From Streptomyces spinoverrucosus (lineage in GTDB: Bacteria; Actinomycetota; Actinomycetes; Streptomycetales; Streptomycetaceae), in assembly GCF_015712165.1 (NCBI RefSeq), contig NZ_JADPZX010000001.1:5158001-5222000 (forward strand): a DNA stretch of 64,000 nt. Direction: 5' to 3'. Under the pieces are notes generated by a model. It ran no database searches and was not told the origin of the DNA. It was given only the letters and a program-made list of their open reading frames with translations. Position numbers and translations under genes: made by a program. Positions 10,612 through 18,863 of this stretch are shown piece by piece (position 1 is the stretch's first letter; each line of letters begins with the position of its first letter).

Positions 10612-13140
10612 CTACTCCGACTTGATCGCCGTGAGCATGTTCAGGCGGGCCGCCCGGCGGGCCGGCCACAGGGCCGCCAGGACGCCCACCGTCGCCGCCA
10701 GGAGCAGGAAGAGCGCCATCCGGCCCCACGGCAGGACCAGTTCGTACGTGGCCATCTGGGTGCCCAGCAGCTCACCGGCCGCCCAGCCGAAGAACACGCC
10801 GAGCCCGATGCCGAGGACGCCGCCGAACAGGGAGATCACCAGGGACTCCAGGCGGACCATCCGCTTGATGCCCTTGCGGTCCAGGCCGATCGCGCGGAGC
10901 ATGCCGATCTCCTGCGAGCGCTCGAAGACGCTCATCGCCAGGGTGTTGATGACGCCGAGGACCGCGACGATCACCGCCATGGCCAGCAGGCCGTAGACCA
11001 TGTTCAGGATCAGCGTGAACATCTGCGCGATCTCGTTGGAGAGGTCCTTCTTGTCCTGAACCTTGATCGCCGGGTTGGCGCCGAGGGCCTTCTCCAGCTT
11101 GTCCTTCGTCGCGTCGGAGGCCCCGTCGGACGTCTTCACCATGATCTGCATGGCCAAGTTGTCCTCCTGGTGCGGGGTGACGACGGCGTTGTCGAGCAGG
11201 ATGCCCCTGATCAGCTCGTTGCCCTCGTAGACCCCGGCGACCGTCAGCCGCTGCGCCTCGCCGTCCTCGAAGTGCGCGGTGAAGTCCGAACCGGCCTTCC
11301 AGCCCTTCGACTCGGCCGTGTCCGCGTCCACGACGACCTTGGTGCCGCCGACCGTGAAGGAGCCGTCGTCGACCTTGAGGTCCGTGAGCTTGCCGATCGC
11401 GGCGCCGTTGACCCCGGTCAGGAACTCCGTCTCGCCGTCGATTCGGGAGATCGCGTTGTTCAGCGAGCTGATGTCGGTGACGCCGTCGACCCGCTGAAGC
11501 TCCTTCTCGACGTCCGGCGAGAGCTGGTTGCCGTTGGCCATCGACACGACGTAGTCCGCGCGGATCGCCGCCGTCGCCATCTTGTCGATGCCGTTCTGGA
11601 GGCTGCCCGCCATCACCGTCATGCCGGTGATCAGGGTGAGGCCGATCATCAGCGCGGAGGCCGTAGCGGCCGTACGACGCGGGTTGCGCACCGAGTTCTG
11701 CCGGGCCAGCTTGCCCGACACCCCGAAGATCCGCAGCACCGGAGCCGCCGCCGCGATCAGCGGGCGGGACAGCAGCGGGGTCAGGATGAACACGCCGATG
11801 ATCAGCAGGACGGCGCCGAGGCCCATGGGCGCCTGGCCGTCCGAGCCGTTCATCGTCGTCGCGGCCAGGACGGTGGCGACGCCCGCCGCGCTGATCAGGG
11901 CGCCCAGCGTGTTGCGCAGCACCAGCGACTTGGTGGTCGCCTGCGCGTGCAGGCTGCTCATCGCGGCGACCGGCGGGATCTTCGCCGCCCGGCGGCCCGG
12001 CAGCCACGCCGCCAGCATGGTGATGACGATGCCCACCGCGAGGGCCGAGCCGATCGTGCCGGGGGTGATGACCAGCGGCCCGTCCGGCACGGTGGCGCCC
12101 AGCGTGCCCATCAGCGACCGCAGCCCGGCCCCGATGCCGATGCCCGCGACCAGACCGGTGACGCCGGCGACCGTGCCGACCACGAACGCCTCGATCAGCA
12201 CCGAGCGCGTGACCTGCCGACGCGAGGCGCCGACCGCCCGCAGCAGCGCCAGCTCCTTGGTGCGCTGGGCGACCAGCATCGTGAAGGTGTTGGCGATGAT
12301 GAACGTGCCGACGAAGAGCGAGATACCCGCGAACACCAGCAGGCCCTGGCGCATGCCGCTCATGCCGGAGGCGATCTGCTCGGCCTGGTCGTCGGCGAGC
12401 GTCTTGCCGGTGGTGGTCTCGACGAGGTCCTTCGGCAGCGCCTTGTCCAGCGCGGACTTCAGCGCGGCCTGGGTGACACCCGGCTTCGCCTGGACGTCGA
12501 TCTCGTCGTACGTGCCGGTCTTGCCGAACAGCTGCTGGGCCGTCGGCGTGTCGAACAGGGCGAGGCTGCCGCCGGCGGCGACATTGCCGTCGTCGGTGGT
12601 GAAGATGCCGGTGATCTTCGGCGTCAGTACCGGGCCGTCGACCGAGAGGCGCAGGGTGTCGCCCACCTCGTAGCCGGCGCGGCGTGCGGTCTCCGAGTCG
12701 ATGGCGATCTCGTTCTTGCCCTGCGGTGCGCTGCCGGACTTCAGCGGATACCGGGGGTCCTTGTCGCCCCAGTAGTTCCCGCCCTGCGACTGGAAGCCGT
12801 CGCCGATCAGCTTGCCGTCCTTGTCGGCGATGGCGGTGAAGCCGGTGACGACGCCGATCGCGCCGGCGGCGCCCGGAGCCTTCGCGCTCTTGTCGAGCAG
12901 CGCGTCGGTGAGCTCGGCGCTCTTGCCGACCTGGTTGCCCTCGCTGTCCTGGTACTCGGGCGTCACGGCCACGTCGACGTGGTCGAAGCCCTTGGCGGAG
13001 CTGTTCTGGAAGGCGTCGGAGATGGTGTTGGTGAAGACCAGGGTCCCCGACACGAAGGCCACGCCGAGCATCACGGCGAGCACGGTCATCAGGAGCCGGG
13101 CCTTGTGCGCGAGTACGTTGCGCAAGGCGGTACGGAACAT
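10612..13140 (-). CDS. ABC transporter permease, MacB/FtsX type
   Basis: Large membrane component of a MacB-like ABC system, 842 aa. An N-terminal membrane segment (about 17-37) precedes a long extracytoplasmic MacB_PCD-like domain. An FtsX-type three-helix block follows at about 255-390 (LFVGTFIIANTFTMLVAQRT, then the ELALLRAVGASRRQV coupling motif). A second extracytoplasmic region and a second FtsX block end the protein at about 720-840 (SQEIGMLRAIGLDR). Such permeases do not transport through a channel; they push or extract lipoproteins, peptides or antibiotics. The ATPase gene lies 37 bases upstream in the same operon. Confidence 0.92.
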   Translation of the reverse strand: MFRTALRNVLAHKARLLMTVLAVMLGVAFVSGTLVFTNTISDAFQNSSAKGFDHVDVAVTPEYQDSEGNQVGKSAELTDALLDKSAKAPGAAGAIGVVTGFTAIADKDGKLIGDGFQSQGGNYWGDKDPRYPLKSGSAPQGKNEIAIDSETARRAGYEVGDTLRLSVDGPVLTPKITGIFTTDDGNVAAGGSLALFDTPTAQQLFGKTGTYDEIDVQAKPGVTQAALKSALDKALPKDLVETTTGKTLADDQAEQIASGMSGMRQGLLVFAGISLFVGTFIIANTFTMLVAQRTKELALLRAVGASRRQVTRSVLIEAFVVGTVAGVTGLVAGIGIGAGLRSLMGTLGATVPDGPLVITPGTIGSALAVGIVITMLAAWLPGRRAAKIPPVAAMSSLHAQATTKSLVLRNTLGALISAAGVATVLAATTMNGSDGQAPMGLGAVLLIIGVFILTPLLSRPLIAAAAPVLRIFGVSGKLARQNSVRNPRRTAATASALMIGLTLITGMTVMAGSLQNGIDKMATAAIRADYVVSMANGNQLSPDVEKELQRVDGVTDISSLNNAISRIDGETEFLTGVNGAAIGKLTDLKVDDGSFTVGGTKVVVDADTAESKGWKAGSDFTAHFEDGEAQRLTVAGVYEGNELIRGILLDNAVVTPHQEDNLAMQIMVKTSDGASDATKDKLEKALGANPAIKVQDKKDLSNEIAQMFTLILNMVYGLLAMAVIVAVLGVINTLAMSVFERSQEIGMLRAIGLDRKGIKRMVRLESLVISLFGGVLGIGLGVFFGWAAGELLGTQMATYELVLPWGRMALFLLLAATVGVLAALWPARRAARLNMLTAIKSE

Positions 13141-13177
13141 GGGAAGTCTCAGTCCGGGGTCGAAGGGTGAGCGGTCG

Positions 13178-13948
13178 TCAGCTGGTGCGGCCCTTGGCGT
13201 CGAACTGCTTCATGAGGTCGAGGACCGAGTCCGCCGTCGGCCCGTACACCTCGTCGACGATCCGTCCGTCCGCGAGGAACACCACCCGGTCCGCGTACGC
13301 CGCCGCCACCGGGTCGTGGGTCACCATCACCACCGTCTGCCCCAACTCCCGTACGGAGTTGCGCAGGAAGCCCAGCACCTCGGCGCCGGAACGGGAGTCG
13401 AGGTTTCCGGTCGGCTCGTCGCCGAAGATGATCTCGGGCTTGGCGGCCAGCGCACGGGCCACGGCGACACGCTGCTGCTGGCCGCCGGAGAGCTGGGAGG
13501 GGCGGTGGCTCAGCCGGTCGGCGAGGCCCACCATCCGGATCACCGAGTCCAGCCACTGCTTGTCGGCCTTGCGGCCCGCGATGTCCATCGGAAGGGTGAT
13601 GTTTTCCAGGGCGGTCAGCGTCGGCAGCAGGTTGAACGCCTGGAAGATGAAGCCGATCTTGTCGCGGCGCAACTTGGTGAGCTGCTTGTCCTTCAGGGAG
13701 CCCAGCTCGGTGTCGCCGATGCGCACCGAACCGGAGGAGAAGGTGTCCAGGCCGGCGACGCAGTGCATGAGGGTGGACTTGCCGGAGCCTGAAGGGCCCA
13801 TGATCGCGGTGAACTCGGCCTGCCGGAACTCGACGGAGACCCGGTCCAGGGCGACCACCTGGGTCTCGCCCTGTCCGTAGATCTTCGACAGATCCGTGGC
13901 GCGCGCGGCCACGGTGGTGGTCCGGCCGGCGACGGGTGTGGTGGTCAC
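13178..13948 (-). CDS. ABC transporter ATP-binding protein (MacB/LolD type)
   Basis: ATPase partner of the downstream FtsX-type permease, 256 aa. Walker A GPSGSGKST near residue 53, the ABC signature LSGGQQQRVAVARAL and Walker B IIFGDEP are intact, with a His switch in VMVTHDP. The start is taken as the GTG at 13948, nine bases after AGGAG; earlier in-frame codons have no matching domain. The best family match is the LolD/MacB/YtrE group. Substrate unknown. Its promoter region faces bldA. Confidence 0.92.
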   Translation of the reverse strand: MTTTPVAGRTTTVAARATDLSKIYGQGETQVVALDRVSVEFRQAEFTAIMGPSGSGKSTLMHCVAGLDTFSSGSVRIGDTELGSLKDKQLTKLRRDKIGFIFQAFNLLPTLTALENITLPMDIAGRKADKQWLDSVIRMVGLADRLSHRPSQLSGGQQQRVAVARALAAKPEIIFGDEPTGNLDSRSGAEVLGFLRNSVRELGQTVVMVTHDPVAAAYADRVVFLADGRIVDEVYGPTADSVLDLMKQFDAKGRTS

Positions 13949-14353
13949 GGGGTGGCGCTCCTGTCGGGACGACGGGTTGTGCTTGGGACGTGCTCCATCG
14001 TCTCGGCCGTCCGGCGTCGTGTAGTCAGCCGTTGTTCCGGTTCCGGGGACAGACTGCGGTCGGACTGCGGGCGCCCGACTCATACCTGGGGATGACGGAC
14101 GGGCCCTACGGGATCCCGGACGGGGGCAGCTGTCGAGAACAGGTGGAGCCCCCTCGTTCGGGCGGTGAAATTCCGTCATTCCGCATGCGCGGCCGACTCT
14201 CGCACGCAAGGCTACTGGCAAGTGCGGACGGCGCGTGCCGAGTGCTGATGGGCCCTCAGACGTCAATAAAATAAGACAACATCGGTCCGCGCTTCCGCTG
14301 TTCGGGGGATGTATCCCGATAGGCTCGGGACCTCGACGCGGAGCCCATGGCCT
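13949..14353. other. Intergenic region between ABC exporter operon and bldA
   Basis: 405 bases without a convincing gene. It must contain the divergent promoters for the ABC operon (minus) and bldA (plus). An unusually AT-rich patch sits at about 14262-14282, and a possible -10 hexamer TAGGCT lies at 14320-14325, 29 bases before the tRNA 5' end. Confidence 0.45.
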
Positions 14354-14440
14354 GCCCGGATGGTGGAACGCAGACACGGCGAGCTTAAACCTCGCTGCCC
14401 CTTCGCGGGCGTGCCGGTTCGAGTCCGGCTCCGGGCACCA
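14354..14440 (+). tRNA. bldA: tRNA-Leu(UAA), the bldA developmental tRNA
   Basis: The 87-base sequence folds as a class II tRNA. The acceptor stem GCCCGGA pairs with TCCGGGC, the anticodon loop CTTAAAC gives anticodon TAA at 14386-14388, and a long variable arm (GCCCCTTCGCGGGC) is present. The T arm GCCGGTTCGAGTCCGGC and an encoded CCA follow. In Streptomyces this is the only tRNA that reads the rare UUA codon. Its absence blocks aerial growth and antibiotic production. The sequence agrees with S. coelicolor bldA as I remember it, apart from about one base. Confidence 0.97.
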
Positions 14441-14452
14441 CGCCGTCTGGCC

Positions 14453-14486
14453 GACCCCCGTCCCCTGTGCTGGGGAGCCGGGGGTC
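14453..14486 (+). terminator. Terminator downstream of bldA
   Basis: GACCCCC pairs with GGGGGTC, with an inner CCCC/GGGG stem, starting 13 bases after the tRNA CCA end; TGTT follows. Confidence 0.65.
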
Positions 14487-14586
14487 TGTTCGTCCTCCGG
14501 AAAGAAAACAAGGCGCCGGGCAGCGAAAAGCCGGGTACTGGATTCCACGCGGCTCGTGCTGGGCACGGGGCTTTCGCGCTCGACCG

Positions 14587-14615
14587 TTGACACCCGTGGC
14601 CCGCCGACGCAGACT
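14587..14615 (+). promoter_or_regulatory. Candidate promoter for pobA
   Basis: TTGACA at 14587-14592 and CAGACT at 14610-14615 are separated by 17 bases, a good match to a vegetative Streptomyces promoter. Transcription would start about 80 bases before pobA. Confidence 0.45.
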
Positions 14616-14634
14616 CGGACCTCATACGACGCTT

Positions 14635-14650
14635 GTGAAGTAAATTTCAC
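14635..14650. promoter_or_regulatory. Inverted repeat in the pobA leader, operator candidate
   Basis: GTGAAGTAAATTTCAC contains the arms GTGAA and TTCAC around an AT-rich six-base centre, about 50 bases before the pobA start and downstream of the candidate promoter. A regulator of aromatic catabolism could bind here; none is encoded next to it. Confidence 0.4.
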
Positions 14651-14700
14651 TCGACGAACAAGGAAACGTGGCAGTGTCGCCCACCCGAAGGGAACACCCG

Positions 14701-15876
14701 ATGCGCACCACCGTCGGCATCATCGGAGCCGGCCCGGCCGGCCTGCTGCTCGCGCGGCTGCTGCACAACGCCGGGATCGACTCGGTCGTGCTGGAATGCC
14801 GCGACCGGGCCTACGTCGAACGGCGGCAGCGGGCCGGGATCCTCGAACAGGGGACGGTGGACGTACTGCGCGCGGCCGGGGCCGGGGAGCGGATGGACCG
14901 GGAGGGTCTGCGCCACGACGGCATCGAACTGCGCTTCGACCGACGCCGCCACCGCGTCGACTTCCCCGCCCTGACCGGCGGCCGGTCCGTGATGGTGTAC
15001 GCGCAGACGGAGGTGTGCAAGGACCTCATCGCCCTGCAGCCCAAGGAGGGCGGCCCGCTGCTGTTCGAGGCGGAGGCACTCGCGGTCGAGGACGCGGAGA
15101 GCGAGCGGCCGCGCGTGCGTTTCCGGCACGGGGGCAGGGAAGACGTACTGGAGTGCGAGTACGTCGTCGGATGCGACGGTTTCTGGGGCGTCGCCCGTAA
15201 GGCGGTGCCGGCCTCGCTGTCCCGCGTGTTCGAACGGACGTACCCGTTCGGGTGGCTCGGCATCCTCGCCGACGTACCGCCCTCGCACGACGAGCTGGTC
15301 TACGCCCGGCACGACCGCGGCTTCGCCCTGCTGTCCATGCGGTCGACGTCCGTGTCCCGTCTCTACCTCCAAGTGCCGGACGGCACGGACGCCGAGGAGT
15401 GGGACGACGACGAGATCTGGGCGGAGCTGGAGCGACGCTTCGAGACCGCCGACGACTGGCGGCTGCGGCGCGGGCCCATCACCCAGAAGTCGGTCACGCC
15501 GATGCGGTCCTTCGTGCACGAGCCGATGCGACACGGACGGCTCTTCCTCGCCGGCGACGCCGCGCACATCGTGCCGCCGACCGGGGCCAAGGGCCTCAAC
15601 CTGGCCGTCGGTGACGTCGTCACCTTCGCGCGGGCCCTGACACACCATAAGGAGACGGGCTCGGCCGAGCTGCTCGACGCCTACTCGGAGACCTGCCTGC
15701 GCCGCGTCTGGCAGGCCGAGCGGTTCTCGTACGACATGACGACGCTCCTGCACCGGGCCCCGGACGCCAGCCCCTTCGAGGACCGGCTCCAGCTCGCCCG
15801 GCTGGAACGGATCGCCACCTCGCGGGCCGCGGAGACCGACCTCGCCGAGGCCTACACGGGGTTCCCGTTGCACTGA
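14701..15876 (+). CDS. pobA: 4-hydroxybenzoate 3-monooxygenase
   Basis: FAD-dependent aromatic hydroxylase converting 4-hydroxybenzoate to protocatechuate with NAD(P)H and O2, feeding the beta-ketoadipate pathway; 391 aa, the usual PobA length. The FAD-binding loop GIIGAGPAGLLLARLL is at residues 6-21. The flavin ribityl/phosphate motif LFLAGDAAHIVPPTGAKGLN is near 281-300, and RRQRAGILEQGT (about 41-52) is typical of PobA. The start at ATG 14701 gives a standard N-terminus. No other pob or pca gene is adjacent. Confidence 0.92.
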   Translation: MRTTVGIIGAGPAGLLLARLLHNAGIDSVVLECRDRAYVERRQRAGILEQGTVDVLRAAGAGERMDREGLRHDGIELRFDRRRHRVDFPALTGGRSVMVYAQTEVCKDLIALQPKEGGPLLFEAEALAVEDAESERPRVRFRHGGREDVLECEYVVGCDGFWGVARKAVPASLSRVFERTYPFGWLGILADVPPSHDELVYARHDRGFALLSMRSTSVSRLYLQVPDGTDAEEWDDDEIWAELERRFETADDWRLRRGPITQKSVTPMRSFVHEPMRHGRLFLAGDAAHIVPPTGAKGLNLAVGDVVTFARALTHHKETGSAELLDAYSETCLRRVWQAERFSYDMTTLLHRAPDASPFEDRLQLARLERIATSRAAETDLAEAYTGFPLH

Positions 15877-16088
15877 CCCCCGCTCACCTGTGAGGCTTGA
15901 TCACCGGCCGGTTCCGGCCATGTACCGAGTTCGTCAGGAATGACGCCCTCCGCTGGCGGGAATCACGCACCCGGCTAGCGTGTTGCGCAGCACGAGGGGG
16001 AAAGATCCTCCCCAAGCACTAGGGTGATTCTTTTGCCTGTCCATTACTCTTGGGCCAGAGCCACGCAGGGTGGCCATGGAGGAGTGAA

Positions 16089-16988
16089 ATGAGGAGCAGC
16101 AACCCGGTCTTCTCGCGACGGGGGTTCAGCCGCGACAACGGCTACGCGGGCTTCAACACCGCGCCGCAGGCCGGGGGCGCAGCTGTAGGCACCCAGGGCA
16201 ACCCGTACGCCCAGCCCGGCGCCGGTAACCCGTACGCGCAGAACCCCTACGCCCAGAACCCGTACGCGCAGCAGGACCTGCAGTACGGCGCCCCGCCGCA
16301 GGCTCCGGCCGGCACCGGCCGGATGACGATGGACGACGTCGTCATGCGCTCGGCGATGACGCTCGGCACGGTCGTCGTCGGTGCCGTCCTCGCCTGGGCA
16401 CTGCTGCCGGTGTCGTCCAGCAGCTACGGCCTGGCGATCGGCGCCGCGCTCATCGCCTTCGTCCTGGCGATGGTCCAGTCGTTCAAGCGCAAGGCCTCGC
16501 CCGCGCTGATCCTGTCCTACGCCGCGTTCGAGGGTGTCTTCCTCGGCGTGTTCAGCGAGATGTTCAACAGCCGCTGGTCCGGCGCGCCCTTCCAGGCGGT
16601 GCTCGGCACGATGGCGGTCACGGGCGCCACGCTGCTCATCTACAAGGCCGGCTGGATCCGCGTCACCGCGCGGTACGCCCGGATCGGTATGGCGATCGCC
16701 ATCGCCTTCGTCCTGGTCATGGCCGTCAACCTGCTGCTGGTCGCCTTCGGTGTCGCCGAGGACGGCGGTCTGCGCAGCATGGGCCCGCTCGGTGCGATCG
16801 TCGGCATCATCGCGATCGTGCTCGGCGCGTTCTTCCTGACCCTCGACTTCAAGCAGATCGAGGACGGCATCGCCTACGGTGCGCCGCGCGAGGAGTCCTG
16901 GCTGGCCGCGTTCGGTCTGACCATGACGCTGGTGTGGATCTACATCGAGATGCTGCGCCTGGTCGCCATCTTCAGCGGCGACGACTGA
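16089..16988 (+). CDS. Bax inhibitor-1/YccA family membrane protein
   Basis: Multi-pass membrane protein, 299 aa. An unusual N-terminal cytoplasmic region (1-85) is Gly/Pro/Tyr/Gln-rich with four NPYAQ repeats, a composition common in actinobacterial membrane proteins. About seven hydrophobic segments follow from residue 92, including SYAAFEGVFLGVFSEMFNS, typical of the Bax-inhibitor-1/YccA fold. The family includes calcium-leak channels; the bacterial function is unclear. GGAGGAG just before ATG 16089 sets the start, and a strong terminator follows. It appears monocistronic. Confidence 0.88.
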   Translation: MRSSNPVFSRRGFSRDNGYAGFNTAPQAGGAAVGTQGNPYAQPGAGNPYAQNPYAQNPYAQQDLQYGAPPQAPAGTGRMTMDDVVMRSAMTLGTVVVGAVLAWALLPVSSSSYGLAIGAALIAFVLAMVQSFKRKASPALILSYAAFEGVFLGVFSEMFNSRWSGAPFQAVLGTMAVTGATLLIYKAGWIRVTARYARIGMAIAIAFVLVMAVNLLLVAFGVAEDGGLRSMGPLGAIVGIIAIVLGAFFLTLDFKQIEDGIAYGAPREESWLAAFGLTMTLVWIYIEMLRLVAIFSGDD

Positions 16989-17027
16989 GCGGCGCTGCGC
17001 TGCTGAACGCCGACGCGTGAACGCATG

Positions 17028-17058
17028 AAAGGGCCCCGGGTTCACCCGGGGCCCTTTT
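17028..17058. terminator. Terminator after the Bax-inhibitor-1 gene
   Basis: A 13-bp perfect stem AAAGGGCCCCGGG / CCCGGGGCCCTTT with a four-base loop followed by T lies between converging genes. Confidence 0.9.
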
Positions 17059-17076
17059 CGCTGTCTCTGTGCGCGC

Positions 17077-17304
17077 TCAGAGCAGTTTGCGCGCGGCCCT
17101 CCTCAGGTCGTACTCGTGGATGATCGCCTTGGCGTGGCCGTACGCGAGGTCGTACTCGTGACGCAGCCAGCTGACCTTCTCCTCGAAGCGGAGAGCGGGC
17201 CCTTCTTCGACGGTGCGCAGCCAGTCGGCGACTTCACGACCGGTGCAGTGGGGGATACGGGCGAGCAGATTGCGATGGGTCTCCTCGGAGAAGACTTGGG
17301 ACAT
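17077..17304 (-). CDS. DUF4287 domain-containing protein
   Basis: Small cytoplasmic protein of 75 aa starting MSQVFSEETHRNLLARIP. It is basic and mostly helical, and ends in HEYDLRRAARKLL. I recognise the DUF4287 signature (GREVADWL, KVSWLRHEYDLAYGHAKAIIHEYDLRR); the function is unknown. GGAGG seven bases before the ATG at 17304 favours this start over one six codons upstream. Confidence 0.75.
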   Translation of the reverse strand: MSQVFSEETHRNLLARIPHCTGREVADWLRTVEEGPALRFEEKVSWLRHEYDLAYGHAKAIIHEYDLRRAARKLL

Positions 17305-17362
17305 CGGCGCCTCCGGAAGCAATCGGGTGTAAGCCGGTCCTTCAGGTCACCGTGCCTGAGCG

Positions 17363-17392
17363 TTCGTCTGTTGGCAACAGTGCGGGTAGCCT
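17363..17392 (+). promoter_or_regulatory. Promoter for a probably leaderless transcript
   Basis: TTCGTC (17363-17368), 18 bases, then TAGCCT (17387-17392). The -10 ends only six bases before the GTG start of the next gene, and no ribosome-binding site intervenes. Confidence 0.45.
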
Positions 17393-17398
17393 GCCGGC

Positions 17399-17710
17399 GT
17401 GGTTGATACGACGCGTCTGATCAGTGCGGTTGATCAATTTGCGGATCGGTTGAGGGCGGCGCCGCAGAGTCGGTTGCAGCGGGGCGCTGCCGCTGAGGCG
17501 TTGGCGCTGGCCAGGGAGCTGGCCCGGCGGGCGCAGTCGGTGGAGGCGCCGGGGAGCGAGCCTCGGGAGATGCCGGATGCGGGGATGTTCGCGGCGGCCG
17601 ACCAGATCAGTGTCGCGGGGCGGGATCTGGCCGTTGTGCTGACGAGTGAGGCTGAGGTGGAGGAGGCCGTGCGGGTGGTGGGGGAGGCGCAGAAGCGGGC
17701 AGGGGTGTGA
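17399..17710 (+). CDS. Small hypothetical protein, probably leaderless
   Basis: 103 aa, Ala/Arg/Glu-rich and predicted almost wholly helical (VDQFADRLRAAPQSRLQRGAA..., then a second amphipathic helix to the C-terminus). No signal peptide, membrane segment or family recognised. A -10-like TAGCCT lies six bases before the GTG start, so the mRNA probably begins at the start codon. It sits between a divergent DUF4287 gene and a convergent membrane protein gene. Confidence 0.6.
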   Translation: MVDTTRLISAVDQFADRLRAAPQSRLQRGAAAEALALARELARRAQSVEAPGSEPREMPDAGMFAAADQISVAGRDLAVVLTSEAEVEEAVRVVGEAQKRAGV

Positions 17711-17746
17711 CGGCTTGGTCGCGGGTGCGGGTGCGTGGCGGGTTGC

Positions 17747-17768
17747 TCGCGCAGTTCCCCGCGCCCCT
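17747..17768. repeat. REP-like intergenic element, copy 1
   Basis: A 22-base sequence containing GCGCAGTTCCCCGCGCCCCT recurs identically at 48313-48334, and a degenerate inverted copy sits at 52408-52428. All three lie just downstream of genes. Confidence 0.6.
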
Positions 17769-17792
17769 GATGGCGTCGCCCTGCTCTGCGTT

Positions 17793-18584
17793 CTAGAACG
17801 ACGCTATGACCCTGTCCGCCAGGATGTACACCGTCTCCCCGCCGCACGTGAACGTCAGGGTGTACGCGCCCGAGAGGCCCGAGCCGCCCAGGAGGGCCGG
17901 GGTCTCGCCGGAGCGGAGGGCCGCGGCGAGGCGTTCGGCGGTTTCGCGGTGGCCCGGGGTCATGCAGAGGGTCGTACCGTCGGCGAAGACGTAGACGTCG
18001 AGGGTGCCCAGCGGGCCGGGGCGGACGTCGGTGAGTTCGACGCCGGACGCGGCCAGTTCCTCCAGGATGGACACCGTGCGCTCGTGGTCGCCCACGACCG
18101 GTGACGGGGTCGGTGTGAAGTCGGGGTGGGAGGGGTGGCGGCGGCGGGCCGCGGCCAGTTCGGGGGACTCGCCGGCGAACTCGTCCGGCTCGGCGCCGGG
18201 CTCGGTCACCGGCTCCAACGGCTCCAGGCCCGCGAAGTCGGCCTGCCGGGGGAGGAAGAGGTCGTGGTCGGTCAGGCCGCCCAGCAGCGAGGGCGCGTCG
18301 GAGACGTCACGGGCCTCCTGGGCGGCCCAGAAGGCGCGCGCCTCGGCCAGCTCCCGCTCCCGCTCCTCGGCCAGCGCCTCGGCCACGGCCGCGCGTATCT
18401 CCTCGGTGTCGGCGGCGGTGCGGGCGGCGGGCAGCAGTTTGCGGGCGGCGGCGCGGCCTTCGGCGAGTTCCGTGTGCAGGGCCGCGACCTGGCGGCGCAA
18501 CTGCATGAGGGTGCGCAGGACGGCTACGCCCACGGCGCCCGTGGCGGCCGTGGTGACCAGCAAGGCGATCGGCATGGCGCTCAC
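17793..18584 (-). CDS. Membrane-anchored hypothetical protein with coiled coil
   Basis: 263 aa. A single N-terminal hydrophobic segment (about 5-25) is followed by a charged coiled-coil-like helix (about 27-95, LRRQVAALHTELAEGRAAARK and EALAEERERELAEARAFWAAQEA). A disordered acidic/Pro-rich linker leads to a compact C-terminal domain at about 165-263 (VYVFADGTTLCMTPGHRETAERLAAAL). Topology suggests a signal anchor with the domain in the cytoplasm; this is inferred. GGGAG eight bases before the GTG supports the start. No family recognised. Confidence 0.7.
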   Translation of the reverse strand: MSAMPIALLVTTAATGAVGVAVLRTLMQLRRQVAALHTELAEGRAAARKLLPAARTAADTEEIRAAVAEALAEERERELAEARAFWAAQEARDVSDAPSLLGGLTDHDLFLPRQADFAGLEPLEPVTEPGAEPDEFAGESPELAAARRRHPSHPDFTPTPSPVVGDHERTVSILEELAASGVELTDVRPGPLGTLDVYVFADGTTLCMTPGHRETAERLAAALRSGETPALLGGSGLSGAYTLTFTCGGETVYILADRVIASF

Positions 18585-18781
18585 TGACGTACTCCCGGTT
18601 CAAGGTCGACCCCCGACTTCCTACATCAGCTTGATGGGTGAACTAACCAGCTGTCAGTGCGTAACGTCACGAAACGGACAGGACTTTGCGTCAGGTGTTT
18701 CGGCTGGAACTGCTCTGACCTGCGGTGATCCCTGTGGCGAGGGAGATAGGTCACATCCTGGGGGAGATTGGGTCACAAAAC

Positions 18782-18816
18782 GGCCCAGAACCCCGGTGAT
18801 TGCGGAGTTCTGGGCC
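18782..18816. terminator. Terminator after the thiolase gene
   Basis: GGCCCAGAAC pairs with GTTCTGGGCC across a 15-base loop, downstream of the minus-strand thiolase. Confidence 0.7.
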
Positions 18817-18863
18817 AATGCGTGACGGCGGGTGGTGTGCCGGTCACCCAGGGGGTACGAGGG

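Noticed and set aside
10099..13170. A 1,023-codon open frame antisense to the ABC permease
   Set aside because: Composition is Arg/Gly/Asp-rich with no domain. The opposite strand encodes a clear FtsX-type permease; long antisense frames are expected at this GC content.
14268..14282. Integration site at the bldA tRNA
   Set aside because: The AT-rich patch upstream is short, and no integrase gene or repeat of the tRNA 3' end was seen in the window.
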